Positions 50,117 through 58,761 of a stretch of 64,000 bases of DNA are shown piece after piece. The DNA comes from Betaproteobacteria bacterium. GTDB taxonomy: Bacteria; Pseudomonadota; Gammaproteobacteria; Burkholderiales; Usitatibacteraceae. The DNA is taken from NCBI GenBank assembly GCA_016791265.1, contig JAEUMY010000020.1:62001-126000 (forward strand), in the 5' to 3' direction. The translations under genes were made by a program, and so were the position numbers. Each line of letters starts with the position of its first letter. Positions within the stretch are counted from its first letter, which is position 1. The notes beneath the pieces are model-generated. The model made no database searches. It was not told the origin of the DNA and worked only from the letters and a program-made list of their open reading frames with translations.

Positions 50117-52420
50117 TCAGAAATTCACCACCATCGAGCCTTGCACCAGCCGTCCCGGCCCCGGAATGTAGTGGCCGCGGTAGAGCATGTCGCCATACAG
50201 CTTGTCGGCGACGTTGGTGACATTGACCTTGAAGCTGACGGTCTGGCTCAGGTTGTACTCGGCAAAGAGATCGCCCGTGGCGTAGCGGGGGGCTTCCCAC
50301 GCGGGCGCGGTCACGTCGGCGGGCGCGGTCTTCGACCGGAAGTTGATTCCGCCGCCGACGCGAAACTTCGGCGTGAGCGAGTAGGTAGTCCACACGGTGC
50401 CGCTGTGCGTGGGCGTGAGGCCGGGCCGGTCGCCTTCGCGATTGCCCACCGTGTTCACGGTGCGGGCGGCGTCATCGACCTTCGCAGTGGGTATCCAGGT
50501 GTAGGAAAAGTACAGTTCCCAGGCCGGGGTGATGCGGCCGGCGACGTCCAACTCGAGCCCGTGCGCGTGGCGCTTGCCGGAGAGCAGCAGACGCGTGGCC
50601 GCCGTGTCCGGATCGGTGTTGCGCTCGTTCTTCTTCACCGAGCGGAACAACGCCACACGGGTGGTGAGGCGCTTGTTGAACGACTCGATGCGCGCGCCGA
50701 CCTCGAAGTTCTCGCTCGACTCCGGCGGCGTGTTGGCCGAGAGCGCGTTGTAAGAGTACGCATCACCCGACGTGTTGAATGACGTGCCATGCGACCCGTA
50801 GAAGGAAAGCGTGTCGGACGGCTGGTACAGGAAGCCCAGCCTGCGGCTCCACGCCGACACGCTTTGCCGATACGACACCACGGTCTCGGGTCCGGCCGCG
50901 TTGGCGGGAAGGGTGTACTGGTTGTAGCGGCCATCCAGGCTGTCGTAACGCGCGCCGGCGATCAACATCAGCGTCGGGCTGATCTCCACCCTGTCCTGCG
51001 CGTACACGCCCCAGGCTTCGGCGGTGAAGTCGTTGCCGCGCCGAAGCACGCGCGCACCCTCCTCGACCGCCGCACCGTCGTTCGGCGTGCCCGCGCTGAT
51101 GGTGGGCTTGGTGATGTTCACACCCCCTTGCGCCGCGCTTCGCGCCGCGAAAACGATGCGCTCATCATCGGCGAAATCGATGCCGGCCAGCAGATGATGC
51201 TTCCTGCCCAAGGCCATGAACCGGGTCGAGAGGTCCGACTGCGCCTGCTTCGTCGCCAGGTCCTGCACCTTCAGCTGATTGCCGCGCGTGAAGATGGTCG
51301 CGGGGCCGAATCCCGCCAGCGTGTTCTGGGCGAGACCAGTCCCGCCGCTGAAGCGGACGGTGCTGGCGCGCATGTCGCGCTCGTACTCGCCCGACCGAAC
51401 GCGGGTGGTGAGTTCCGTATCCGGACCCATGCGGAACACGTGGCCCAGCGTGCCGATGCGGGCGCGACCAAGATTGCCGTCGCTCGCCGCGCCGTAGTAC
51501 GCATCGGGCGCCAGGCCGGGGATGAGGGTGTTCTCGGCACTGGTCGAGGCGGTCGTCGGCCGAATCCACGGCAGGCCATAGTTGATGCCGTTCTGGTTGT
51601 CGAGGTAATAGAGCTGCGCCTGAAACTCGTGGCGCAGCCCAATGCCGTGGCGGAGCGCCAGGGCCGCGCCCTGCTTGTTCAAGCTGCTGCCCGCGCCATT
51701 GTTGTCGGCCTCGGTGTGCATGGCCGTGAGGCGGAGCGCGGTGTCCTCTGCGATGGGCTGGTTGATATCGGCGACCACGCGGTTGTAGCGATGATTACCC
51801 ACCGTGAGGGTCACGCTGCGGTCCTCCACCAGATGCGGCGTCTTGCCGACCTGGTTGGCCACACCCCCGGTCGACCCGCGACCGAAAATCATCGAGGCCG
51901 AGCCGCGCAAGAGATCAAGCCGATCCAGGTTGAACGTGTCCCGGTCATAGAACGCCGCATCCCGCATGCCGTCCAGAAAAATGTCGCCCGTCTGGGCCAG
52001 CGAGAAGCCGCGCAAGCGAATGTCCTCCTCGCCACCTTCGGCCGCGAGAAAGGTCACACCGGCGGTGTTGTGCAGCACATCCTTCACCGTGTCGAGGTTG
52101 CGTTCCTGGATCAGCTTCTCGGTCACCACCGTCACCGACTGCGGAATGTCTCGCAGCGCCTGATTGCCCTTGAACGAGGTCGTCGTGACGGCGCGCACCG
52201 CATCCTTGCCCTGCGGCTGCTCGGCCTTGTCCTGCACGACGACGGGCTTCAGGGTCGGGACGTCTTTCTTTTCCGCAGCCGTGTCGGGCGCGGATGCCGG
52301 CGCTTGGGCGTGTGCATCCAGCGCGGCCGCGACCGCCAGCGCCAGCACGGTGCGTTTGAATCGGGAATGAGCGACCGCGCGGCGCGGCGCGGATAGCGCA
52401 GGTTCCAGCCTTTGAGTCAT
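50117..52420 (-). CDS. TonB-dependent siderophore receptor
   Basis: 767 residues, Fiu/PiuA-like. A signal peptide (FKRTVLALAVAAALDAHAQA) is followed by the plug domain (ALRDIPQSVTVVTEKLIQER, LRGFSLAQTGDIFLDGMRD, LLRGSASMIFGRGSTGG). A 22-strand barrel ends in VQGSMVVNF with the C-terminal Phe required for outer-membrane insertion. It imports ferric siderophores, probably catecholate, judging by the linked hydroxylase. Confidence 0.93.
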   Translation of the reverse strand: MTQRLEPALSAPRRAVAHSRFKRTVLALAVAAALDAHAQAPASAPDTAAEKKDVPTLKPVVVQDKAEQPQGKDAVRAVTTTSFKGNQALRDIPQSVTVVTEKLIQERNLDTVKDVLHNTAGVTFLAAEGGEEDIRLRGFSLAQTGDIFLDGMRDAAFYDRDTFNLDRLDLLRGSASMIFGRGSTGGVANQVGKTPHLVEDRSVTLTVGNHRYNRVVADINQPIAEDTALRLTAMHTEADNNGAGSSLNKQGAALALRHGIGLRHEFQAQLYYLDNQNGINYGLPWIRPTTASTSAENTLIPGLAPDAYYGAASDGNLGRARIGTLGHVFRMGPDTELTTRVRSGEYERDMRASTVRFSGGTGLAQNTLAGFGPATIFTRGNQLKVQDLATKQAQSDLSTRFMALGRKHHLLAGIDFADDERIVFAARSAAQGGVNITKPTISAGTPNDGAAVEEGARVLRRGNDFTAEAWGVYAQDRVEISPTLMLIAGARYDSLDGRYNQYTLPANAAGPETVVSYRQSVSAWSRRLGFLYQPSDTLSFYGSHGTSFNTSGDAYSYNALSANTPPESSENFEVGARIESFNKRLTTRVALFRSVKKNERNTDPDTAATRLLLSGKRHAHGLELDVAGRITPAWELYFSYTWIPTAKVDDAARTVNTVGNREGDRPGLTPTHSGTVWTTYSLTPKFRVGGGINFRSKTAPADVTAPAWEAPRYATGDLFAEYNLSQTVSFKVNVTNVADKLYGDMLYRGHYIPGPGRLVQGSMVVNF

Positions 52421-52576
52421 GTCCAGCCTTTCGATTTCACGCCCGACGCGCGGGCGCGGATTGAAGGAATGGCTGGCTCGCGACCGGGTCGCTGGCTGGC
52501 TCGAAATCGGGCCGCCTCGTGGGCGGCCCAGAGTGTCACGTCATGCGTGTCTTATTTTCAGGCGTGCGGTGCTGTC

Positions 52577-53086
52577 TCAACCGAATTGGCGGGTGAGCCA
52601 GCGACCGATCATCTGTCTTTCGTAACAGAGCGCGCCGGACCGCGCGCAAAAGCCCGCGTTGTCCTGATAGCCCGGCTCCGAGAGCGTGGCCTCGGCAGTG
52701 CTTTCCCGGCCTTCGCGGCTGAAGCTGTACCGCACCGTCATGCGCGGCCAGGTGATGCGGCGCAGCACGCGGAGCTCCATCACGCCCGTGCGGCCGGGCT
52801 CAATCTCGCCGGCCAGATCGAGATCGGTCACCGTGATCTTGAGCCGGTCCCCGGCTTTCAGGCGGCGTGCGCTCTCCTCCGCGAATATTCGCTGGATGCC
52901 CTCCAGCGTTTCCTTGAGGTCACGCTCGCTGCCGCCGCGCGTGCGCGGATAGGCGTCAATGAAGTTCTCCGACTTCTCGAACACCACTTCCACCACTGGG
53001 GCGGGCTGGGCGGTGGCGGCGAACGGGGTCAGCAATAGGGCGACAAGTGCGGCGATCAAGAGACGGGCTGTCTGGGCGGTATTCAT
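52577..53086 (-). CDS. DUF3016 exported protein
   Basis: 169 residues. Signal peptide (LLIAALVALLLTPFAATA), then VVEVVFEKSENFIDAYPRTR and LKITVTDLDLAGEIEPGRTG, typical of DUF3016. It lies in the middle of the iron operon. The palindrome at 52881 encodes QRIFAEES. Function unknown; co-location suggests iron-starvation expression. Confidence 0.85.
   Translation of the reverse strand: MNTAQTARLLIAALVALLLTPFAATAQPAPVVEVVFEKSENFIDAYPRTRGGSERDLKETLEGIQRIFAEESARRLKAGDRLKITVTDLDLAGEIEPGRTGVMELRVLRRITWPRMTVRYSFSREGRESTAEATLSEPGYQDNAGFCARSGALCYERQMIGRWLTRQFG
52881..52892. repeat. Iterated palindrome, copy 25
   Basis: In the DUF3016 gene, RIFA frame (IQRIFAEES). Confidence 0.95.
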
Positions 53087-53222
53087 GTGTTGACTCCTCG
53101 AAGTCGCGCATGGGCGCTGATGGCGGCGATTCATACTGAACTTCGACCGGCGCGGCCGCAAGGCGTTCGCGGCACAGGCCGATGAAACGCCTTCCCGCCT
53201 GAGCGCCGGCCAATCGTGACGC

Positions 53223-53528
53223 CTAAGCATCCACAACCCGCACCCACCACGGCCGACGTGGGCAGAAAGTCGGCACATCGGCCTTGAGTTTCCAGCGGCC
53301 GGCCAGATCGGCGCTGGTTGCACGCAGGATGCGATGCCCGTTCACCGAGCGCGCGATCTCGGCCAGGTGCCTCGCGATGACATCCGCCAGCAGCGGGCAC
53401 GCATTGCTTTCGGCCGCTGCATGGGCGTATGAGGTCATGAGATGCAGCGTTGCCGCCAGCATCCGATGCAGGTCCTCGGCATCGTCCTCCGAATCGTGTC
53501 GCGTGATCATGCATGGCTCGCTCAGCAC
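53223..53528 (-). CDS. Hypothetical protein in the iron operon
   Basis: 101 residues (start at 53528 or at ATG 53510). Helical and His-rich: MITRHDSEDDAEDLHRMLAA, TLHLMTSYAHAAAES, VIARHLAEIARSV, then a short beta-rich end. It sits between hemP and the DUF3016 gene, same strand. The helical HxxxMLA-type pattern is seen in small iron-locus proteins, but I cannot name it. Confidence 0.5.
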   Translation of the reverse strand: MLSEPCMITRHDSEDDAEDLHRMLAATLHLMTSYAHAAAESNACPLLADVIARHLAEIARSVNGHRILRATSADLAGRWKLKADVPTFCPRRPWWVRVVDA

Positions 53529-53624
53529 CGCGGTCCTCCGGGTAAAGGTCGCTGGCTGGCTGTGTACGCGCGGCGCGTGAATGCACCCAGGAGAGAGTTG
53601 CGCGTGCTGGCTGGCTTGCGAGGG

Positions 53625-53807
53625 TTATTTGGTCAGGATGAGTTTGCCCAGGCGCGTCTTGCGAAGCGAATAGGTGTCGCCGTTGTGGCGGATTCTCAAC
53701 TCGCTCTTTCCGCCCAGCAGCAGTTCGCTGGAGACCCCGCCGCTCGCGGTGTCGGCGACGCGTGCGGCCGGGCGGTGGACAATCACGGGCTTTTTCAAGG
53801 TGGTCAT
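53625..53807 (-). CDS. hemP: HemP/HmuP-type hemin uptake protein
   Basis: 60 residues ending in the HemP signature YSLRKTRLGKLILTK. These small proteins head iron/heme-uptake operons and in some betaproteobacteria activate the receptor gene. A Fur-type palindrome lies 85 bases upstream, making this the promoter-proximal gene of the 48.7-53.8 kb iron cluster. Confidence 0.92.
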   Translation of the reverse strand: MTTLKKPVIVHRPAARVADTASGGVSSELLLGGKSELRIRHNGDTYSLRKTRLGKLILTK

Positions 53808-53891
53808 GGTGCTTGGTCGGGGCCGTCGTTCGATTCAGGTGGGTTCAGGTGGATTCAGTTGGGCTCAGCTAGGTTCAACTGGGCCTATATT

Positions 53892-53910
53892 AATGCGAAC
53901 AATTCGCATT
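53892..53910. promoter_or_regulatory. Fur box upstream of hemP
   Basis: AATGCGAA-CAA-TTCGCATT: a 19-bp palindrome of the Fur type. Its inner TGCGAA/TTCGCA arms match those of the iterated palindrome, but the spacer is three bases instead of two. Confidence 0.75.
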
Positions 53911-54028
53911 TGCAAGCGTGCTTGTTCGCATCGCGGCGGCGACCGCCCACCAGACCACTTTCTGCGTGGCTGCGCATGAGGAAGCCTGGCCGGCACAGTA
54001 AAATCGCGGTTCTCTCAGGAGCCCAACC

Positions 54029-55228
54029 ATGAAACCGAACGACCTCCCCTCTTCCGCCAAGCCCACTTTCAAGTGGGATGACCCCTTCCTCCTCGACGAT
54101 CAACTCACCGACGACGAGCGCATGATCCGCGACTCGGCCCACGCCTACTGTCAGGAAAAACTGATGCCGCGTGTGCTCGAGGCCAATCGCCACGAGGTCT
54201 TCCACCGCGAAATCATGAGCGAGATGGGCGAGCTGGGCTTCCTTGGGCCGACGATCGAAGGCTACGGCTGCGCGGGTGTCTCCAGCGTCGCGTATGGCTT
54301 GATCGCGCGCGAAGTGGAGCGTGTGGATTCCGGCTATCGCTCGGCGATGAGCGTGCAGTCTTCACTGGTGATGCACCCCATCCATGCCTATGGCAGCGAG
54401 GCGCAGCGCGAAAAGTTTCTGCCCAAACTTGCCACCGGCGAATGGGTGGGCTGTTTTGGCTTGACCGAACCCAATGCCGGCTCCGACCCCGCGTCCATGC
54501 AGACCCGTGCCAAGAAGGTCACGGGCGGCTACAGCGTCTCGGGCGCCAAGATGTGGATCACCAACTCGCCCATCGCCGATGTGTTCATCGTCTGGGCCAA
54601 GGATGACGACGGCGAGATTCGCGGCTTCATTCTGGAGAAGGGCATGAAAGGGTTGAGCGCCCCGAAGATCGAAGGCAAGTTTTCTCTGCGAGCCTCGATC
54701 ACCGGCGAGATCGTGATGGACGAAGTGTTCGTGCCCGAAGAAAACCTGCTGCCCAATGTGAAGGGCTTGAAGGGACCGTTCGGCTGTCTCAACAAGGCGC
54801 GCTACGGCATCAGCTGGGGTGCCATGGGCGCGGCGGAGTTCTGCTGGCATGCCGCACGCCAATACACGCTGGACCGCAAGCAATTCGGCCGTCCTCTCGC
54901 GGCCACGCAACTCGTGCAATTGAAACTCGCCAACATGCTGACCGAGATCACGCTGGCGCTCCAAGGTTCGCTCCGTGTCGGTCGCCTGATGGACGAAAGC
55001 CGTGCCGCGCCTGAGATGATTTCACTCGTGAAACGGAACGCCTGCGGAAAGGCGCTGGAAATCGCTCGTGTCGCGCGCGACATGCACGGCGGCAACGGCA
55101 TTGCCGACGAATATCACGTCATCCGTCATGTCATGAACCTTGAGGCGGTCAACACCTACGAGGGCACGCATGATGTGCATGCGTTGATTCTCGGGCGGGC
55201 GCAGACGGGGATTCAGGCGTTCACTTGA
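54029..55228 (+). CDS. gcdH: Glutaryl-CoA dehydrogenase
   Basis: 399 residues of the acyl-CoA dehydrogenase family. GCDH-type features include the FAD-binding [40 protein letters not shown], and the catalytic Glu in [20 protein letters not shown]. It oxidatively decarboxylates glutaryl-CoA to crotonyl-CoA in lysine/tryptophan breakdown. AGGAG site seven bases before the ATG. Divergent from hemP. Confidence 0.93.
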   Translation: MKPNDLPSSAKPTFKWDDPFLLDDQLTDDERMIRDSAHAYCQEKLMPRVLEANRHEVFHREIMSEMGELGFLGPTIEGYGCAGVSSVAYGLIAREVERVDSGYRSAMSVQSSLVMHPIHAYGSEAQREKFLPKLATGEWVGCFGLTEPNAGSDPASMQTRAKKVTGGYSVSGAKMWITNSPIADVFIVWAKDDDGEIRGFILEKGMKGLSAPKIEGKFSLRASITGEIVMDEVFVPEENLLPNVKGLKGPFGCLNKARYGISWGAMGAAEFCWHAARQYTLDRKQFGRPLAATQLVQLKLANMLTEITLALQGSLRVGRLMDESRAAPEMISLVKRNACGKALEIARVARDMHGGNGIADEYHVIRHVMNLEAVNTYEGTHDVHALILGRAQTGIQAFT

Positions 55229-55702
55229 TTGCTCGTTTCCCGCGCCCGGACCGCGTTGATCCGCGCGGGCTCCCCGCAATCTGACGCTGATGCCGCGCGA
55301 TCACGCGGCGATCGGCGACCACTTTCCCTCTCGCCATGGCCCTTCAATCGTTGATTTGCGGCTTGCGCCGATCGCAACATTGGCGCCGCATTAGCTCGCG
55401 TCCGCTCCACGCGAAGATCATCTTGAGCGAAGCAAGATCACTGGCGGAGCTGCGCAGGAAATTGGCGCCGGGCCTAGCACTGGAAACCAACTATGCGCCG
55501 GCAAAAGATGCGAAGAACGACGCCTCTTTGGCTGTTCTCCCGCTAACCGGCAAAACACGAACAACTCCCGCCGTTGTGGACCGATCCACGGGGCGAGTGG
55601 TCGGCCATGCCTGGCATTCGCTTTGGGATTGACCGGCGGTTGGATCGCCTCACAGACAAGTTCGAAAATGCCGGATTTCGCATCAACCTAGCGCGCCGTC
55701 CA
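55229..55702. other. 474-base stretch without a convincing gene
   Basis: A 98-residue plus-strand ORF at 55336-55632 has no recognisable domain and no ribosome site. A GCCGCG/CGCGGC hairpin near 55292 lacks a T-tract. The stretch may be a degraded gene between gcdH and the acetyltransferase. Confidence 0.5.
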
Positions 55703-56140
55703 ATGCCAATTCTCATTCGCCCAATCTCAGTCGCGGACTTTGCCGACTGGCACCCTTTGGCCCAAGGCTACAAGGCGTTCTACGAAACCCCCACGACTGA
55801 ATGCGAATATTCGCAAGCCTGGGAGCGCTTGACAGCGCGCGGCATGTCGCACGGTCTTGCCGCTTGGTCCGGCGACCGGATGGTCGGGATTGCGCACTAC
55901 CTCTTTCACGCGAGCACCTGGACGGACAAGGTCTGCTATCTCCAGGACTTGTTCACCCTCCCCGAGTCACGCGGACAAGGGGTCGCGCGAGCGCTCATCG
56001 CCGCGACTGCGAGTGCGGCGCGGGCCGGAGGCGCCTCGCGGTACTACTGGCTCACCCAAGCACACAACGAAACGGCCCGCCACCTTTACGACAAGGTGGC
56101 GAAGTTTCACGGCTTCATCCGCTACGACCATCCATTGTGA
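55703..56140 (+). CDS. GNAT family N-acetyltransferase
   Basis: 145 residues from ATG 55703. The GNAT fold shows LIRPISVADFADWHPLAQGY, the acetyl-CoA loop LPESRGQGVARALIAATASA (Q/RxxGxG/A motif), and YWLTQAHNETARHLYDKVAK. Small-molecule or protein substrate unknown. The palindrome at 55803 encodes ECEYSQAWE, one of only two EYS-frame copies. A second copy lies 15 bases after its stop. Confidence 0.9.
   Translation: MPILIRPISVADFADWHPLAQGYKAFYETPTTECEYSQAWERLTARGMSHGLAAWSGDRMVGIAHYLFHASTWTDKVCYLQDLFTLPESRGQGVARALIAATASAARAGGASRYYWLTQAHNETARHLYDKVAKFHGFIRYDHPL
55803..55814. repeat. Iterated palindrome, copy 26
   Basis: In the GNAT gene, EYS frame (ECEYSQAW). Confidence 0.95.
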
Positions 56141-56154
56141 TCGCGCGGCCCTTT

Positions 56155-56166
56155 GCGAATATTCGC
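56155..56166. repeat. Iterated palindrome, copy 27
   Basis: Between the convergent GNAT and SDR genes. Confidence 0.95.
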
Positions 56167-56185
56167 GAAGAAACCGGTTGGCAAC

Positions 56186-56968
56186 CTACCGATATCCCCC
56201 ATCCGCCATCAGCACCTGCCCCATGAAGTAAGGCATGGTGAGAATGTGCAGCGCGACGGTCGCCATCTCGTCCGGCTCCGCCCAGCGGCGCATCCAGATT
56301 TTGGCGGACTCCTTTTCGCGCACGTCGGGAGGCAGCGTTGCGTTGAGATCGGTGTTGATCCAGCCCGGTGCGAGACCATTGACGACGATGCCGTCCGGCG
56401 ACAGAAATTCGGCCGCGTTTTTCACCAGCATGTTCGCCGCCGCCTTCGACGAGTCGTAGTGGGCGGAGACGGGGTCGTTGGAGTTGATGCCGTTGGTCGA
56501 GGTGACCAGCAGGATTTTCCCTCTGAACTCGCCCTTGGGCGCATTGTCTCGCATGATTCGCGCGGCATGCTTGGTGACGAGAAACGCACCGGTCGCGTTG
56601 GTGTTCTGCACCTGGTCCCACTCCTTCTGGGTCTGGTCGAAGAAGTCGGTGTTGGGCGAAATGCCGGCGGAGTGGATCACATAGTCCACGCGCTTGCCAG
56701 CGGCGTGGACAGCATCGAAAAACGCCGACACGCTGGCCTCCTCACCGACTTCGCAGGGAAACGCATCGACCGCGATGCCCGCGCGCGCCGCTTTGAGTTT
56801 TGCGATGGCCGCAGCGGTCTTGTCTGGCTTGCGGCTGGCGGAGATGACGAGATTCCCACCTGACTGCGCCACGGCCAGCGCGCAGGACAAGCCAATGCCT
56901 GACGCGCCGCCGGTGACGACGGTGGTGGTGCCGGTGAAATCAAAGGATGCGCTGGCGTGCTTGCTCAT
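56186..56968 (-). CDS. Short-chain dehydrogenase/reductase
   Basis: 260 residues. Rossmann TVVTGGASGIGLSCALAVAQ near the N terminus, catalytic Tyr/Lys in SAHYDSSKAAANM, Ser in LLVTSTNGI, and PDGIVVNGLAPGWINTDLN later. NAD(P)-dependent oxidoreductase; substrate not assignable. It ends convergent with the acetyltransferase gene. Confidence 0.92.
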   Translation of the reverse strand: MSKHASASFDFTGTTTVVTGGASGIGLSCALAVAQSGGNLVISASRKPDKTAAAIAKLKAARAGIAVDAFPCEVGEEASVSAFFDAVHAAGKRVDYVIHSAGISPNTDFFDQTQKEWDQVQNTNATGAFLVTKHAARIMRDNAPKGEFRGKILLVTSTNGINSNDPVSAHYDSSKAAANMLVKNAAEFLSPDGIVVNGLAPGWINTDLNATLPPDVREKESAKIWMRRWAEPDEMATVALHILTMPYFMGQVLMADGGYR

Positions 56969-57040
56969 GAATCTCCTCCCCGTTTTTGTTTGAATTCATT
57001 GGTACGACTCCGCGCCGCGTTTGGCGTCATCGGCCACGCA

Positions 57041-57052
57041 GCGAATATTCGC
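57041..57052. repeat. Iterated palindrome, copy 28
   Basis: Between the divergent SDR and OmpA-like genes. Confidence 0.95.
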
Positions 57053-57154
57053 ATGCGCCGGGCGTGGCGTTCAATCCGGCTAGGGAGTTCCCTGATGCCG
57101 GCAGACTCGGCTCGGCGCTACACTGCGCCCGTCCCACTTCAATCGGAGGCTCTC

Positions 57155-58039
57155 ATGCCTTGCCTGTCCCTGCGATACAGCCGCCAGCTCTGCGCAGTCT
57201 TCGCCGCGATTCTACTGACCCTCTTCACCCCCGCGCTCGCGCTGGCCGCGACGGACATCGCCAAGGCCAAGGACCATCCACTCCTGAACCGCTATCCCGA
57301 CTCGCACATCACCGAGTACGAGAAGAACTTCAACGCGGTCGAGATGGCGGTCGGCAAGAAGGGCAAGGAGCCGTTGCGGAAGTCCGTCGAAGGCGATGCG
57401 ACCATCCTGCTCTACTTTCACAATAGCGCGGACAAGCAGCCCAGCGCGCTGCAGGTCATTCGCAACTATCAGAACGCCATCAAGAGCATCGGCGGTGAAG
57501 TCGTGTACGAACGCCTGCCGCGCGATGGCGACGGTGGCGAGACGACGCTGAAAGTCACCACCGGCGGCAAGGACGTCTGGGTGCGCGTCGAGCCGGGCAT
57601 TTTCAGCGCGCCCACGCAGAGCTACAAACTGTGGATCGTGGAAGTCGCCGCGATGCAGCAGGTCGTCACCGCCAACAAGCTGCTGGATGAATTGAACAAG
57701 AACGGCTTTGTGGCGCTGTACATCAACTTCGACACCGGCAAGTGGGACTTGAAGTCCGACGGCCAGGCGACCGTGCGCGAGATCGTGATCCTGCTGAAAT
57801 CGTCGCCCGCGCTCAAGATCGCCATCGAGGGACACACCGACAACGTCGGTCAGGCGGCGGCCAACAAGACGCTGTCCGAAAACCGGGCCAAGGCGGTCAT
57901 GGCGGCTATCGTGTCAGGCGGCATCGACGCCAAGCGGCTCACGGCCGGCGGGTTCGGGCAGGAGAAACCGGTGGCGGACAATCGCAGCGAAGAGGGTCGG
58001 GCCAAGAACCGGCGCGTGGAGCTCGTGAAAGTGAAGTAG
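57155..58039 (+). CDS. OmpA-family peptidoglycan-binding protein
   Basis: 294 residues from ATG 57155 with GGAGG upstream. Signal peptide (AVFAAILLTLFTPALALA). A beta-rich N-terminal domain (HPLLNRYPDSHITEYEKNFN) precedes the OmpA C-terminal domain: INFDTGKWDLKSDGQATVRE, IEGHTDNVGQAAANKTLSEN, and RSEEGRAKNRRVELVKVK. It probably anchors the envelope to peptidoglycan from the periplasm or outer membrane. A palindrome copy lies about 100 bases upstream. Confidence 0.92.
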   Translation: MPCLSLRYSRQLCAVFAAILLTLFTPALALAATDIAKAKDHPLLNRYPDSHITEYEKNFNAVEMAVGKKGKEPLRKSVEGDATILLYFHNSADKQPSALQVIRNYQNAIKSIGGEVVYERLPRDGDGGETTLKVTTGGKDVWVRVEPGIFSAPTQSYKLWIVEVAAMQQVVTANKLLDELNKNGFVALYINFDTGKWDLKSDGQATVREIVILLKSSPALKIAIEGHTDNVGQAAANKTLSENRAKAVMAAIVSGGIDAKRLTAGGFGQEKPVADNRSEEGRAKNRRVELVKVK

Positions 58040-58224
58040 CCCAGAGCGGACGGTGACTACGACACCTCCGCCGCTGGTGCCATCCGGGCAACGTGGGCCT
58101 TGCGCGCAGGACTCGCCAATCCCATCGGAGCAGGCACAGCGCACGCGCGATCTCGGCACGCGTAGGCCAACAGGAGATCTTTGTTCGCTCCGCGCTTTTC
58201 GCCGAGCGCGCGCTTCAGTGATGC

Positions 58225-58680
58225 TTACTGCACGCTCTCATCCAGCATCAACTCGGGGGGCAGCGAGAAACTCGCGATGCCTTCTTCATTGAGCGCCGCC
58301 GCCTCGTCCCGGCTGACCTTGCCGCGAATGTTGCGGTGATCCTCTTCGCCGTAGTGCATGCGACGGGCGCGCTCGGCGAACTCGGCGCCGACGTTCTCGG
58401 TGTTGGCGAGAATGAACCGCTTGAACTGGGTGAGCAACATGTGCTGGCTGCCGAGATAGGCTTGATCGCCCTCTGGCGCGGGCACACTCTCGCCGGCGTG
58501 CCGGGTCGCTTCACCGCCCAGGTTGAGGCGGGGCGCGGCCAGCGCCTTGCGAATATTCGCATCACCGCACATCGGACAGGTGACCAGCCCATCGACGAGT
58601 TGGCGCTCAAAGACGTCGCTGGACGCAAACCAGCCTTCGAATTTGTGCTCGTCGGGGCAGATGAGATTGAAGACGATCAT
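58225..58680 (-). CDS. DUF1178 protein with zinc-finger-like CxxC
   Basis: 151 residues from ATG 58680. MIVFNLICPDEHKFEGWFAS and VTCPMCGDANIRKALAAPRL form a small zinc-ribbon-like N terminus typical of DUF1178. The C terminus is MHYGEEDHRNIRGKVSRDEA. The palindrome at 58549 encodes DANIRKAL immediately after the CxxC. Function unknown. Confidence 0.88.
   Translation of the reverse strand: MIVFNLICPDEHKFEGWFASSDVFERQLVDGLVTCPMCGDANIRKALAAPRLNLGGEATRHAGESVPAPEGDQAYLGSQHMLLTQFKRFILANTENVGAEFAERARRMHYGEEDHRNIRGKVSRDEAAALNEEGIASFSLPPELMLDESVQ
58549..58560. repeat. Iterated palindrome, copy 29
   Basis: In the DUF1178 gene, ANIR frame (GDANIRKAL). Confidence 0.95.
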
Positions 58681-58761
58681 GGTTGAGTGGAGACTGGCGC
58701 GTGGTTGGAGGGCCGTTTGAACCGTGCCTCGATGAAACAACGCCGGACAAAGGCGCGAAGT

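Noticed and set aside
55336..55632. 98-residue ORF after gcdH
   Set aside because: No ribosome site, domain or plausible partner; left as an unassigned stretch.
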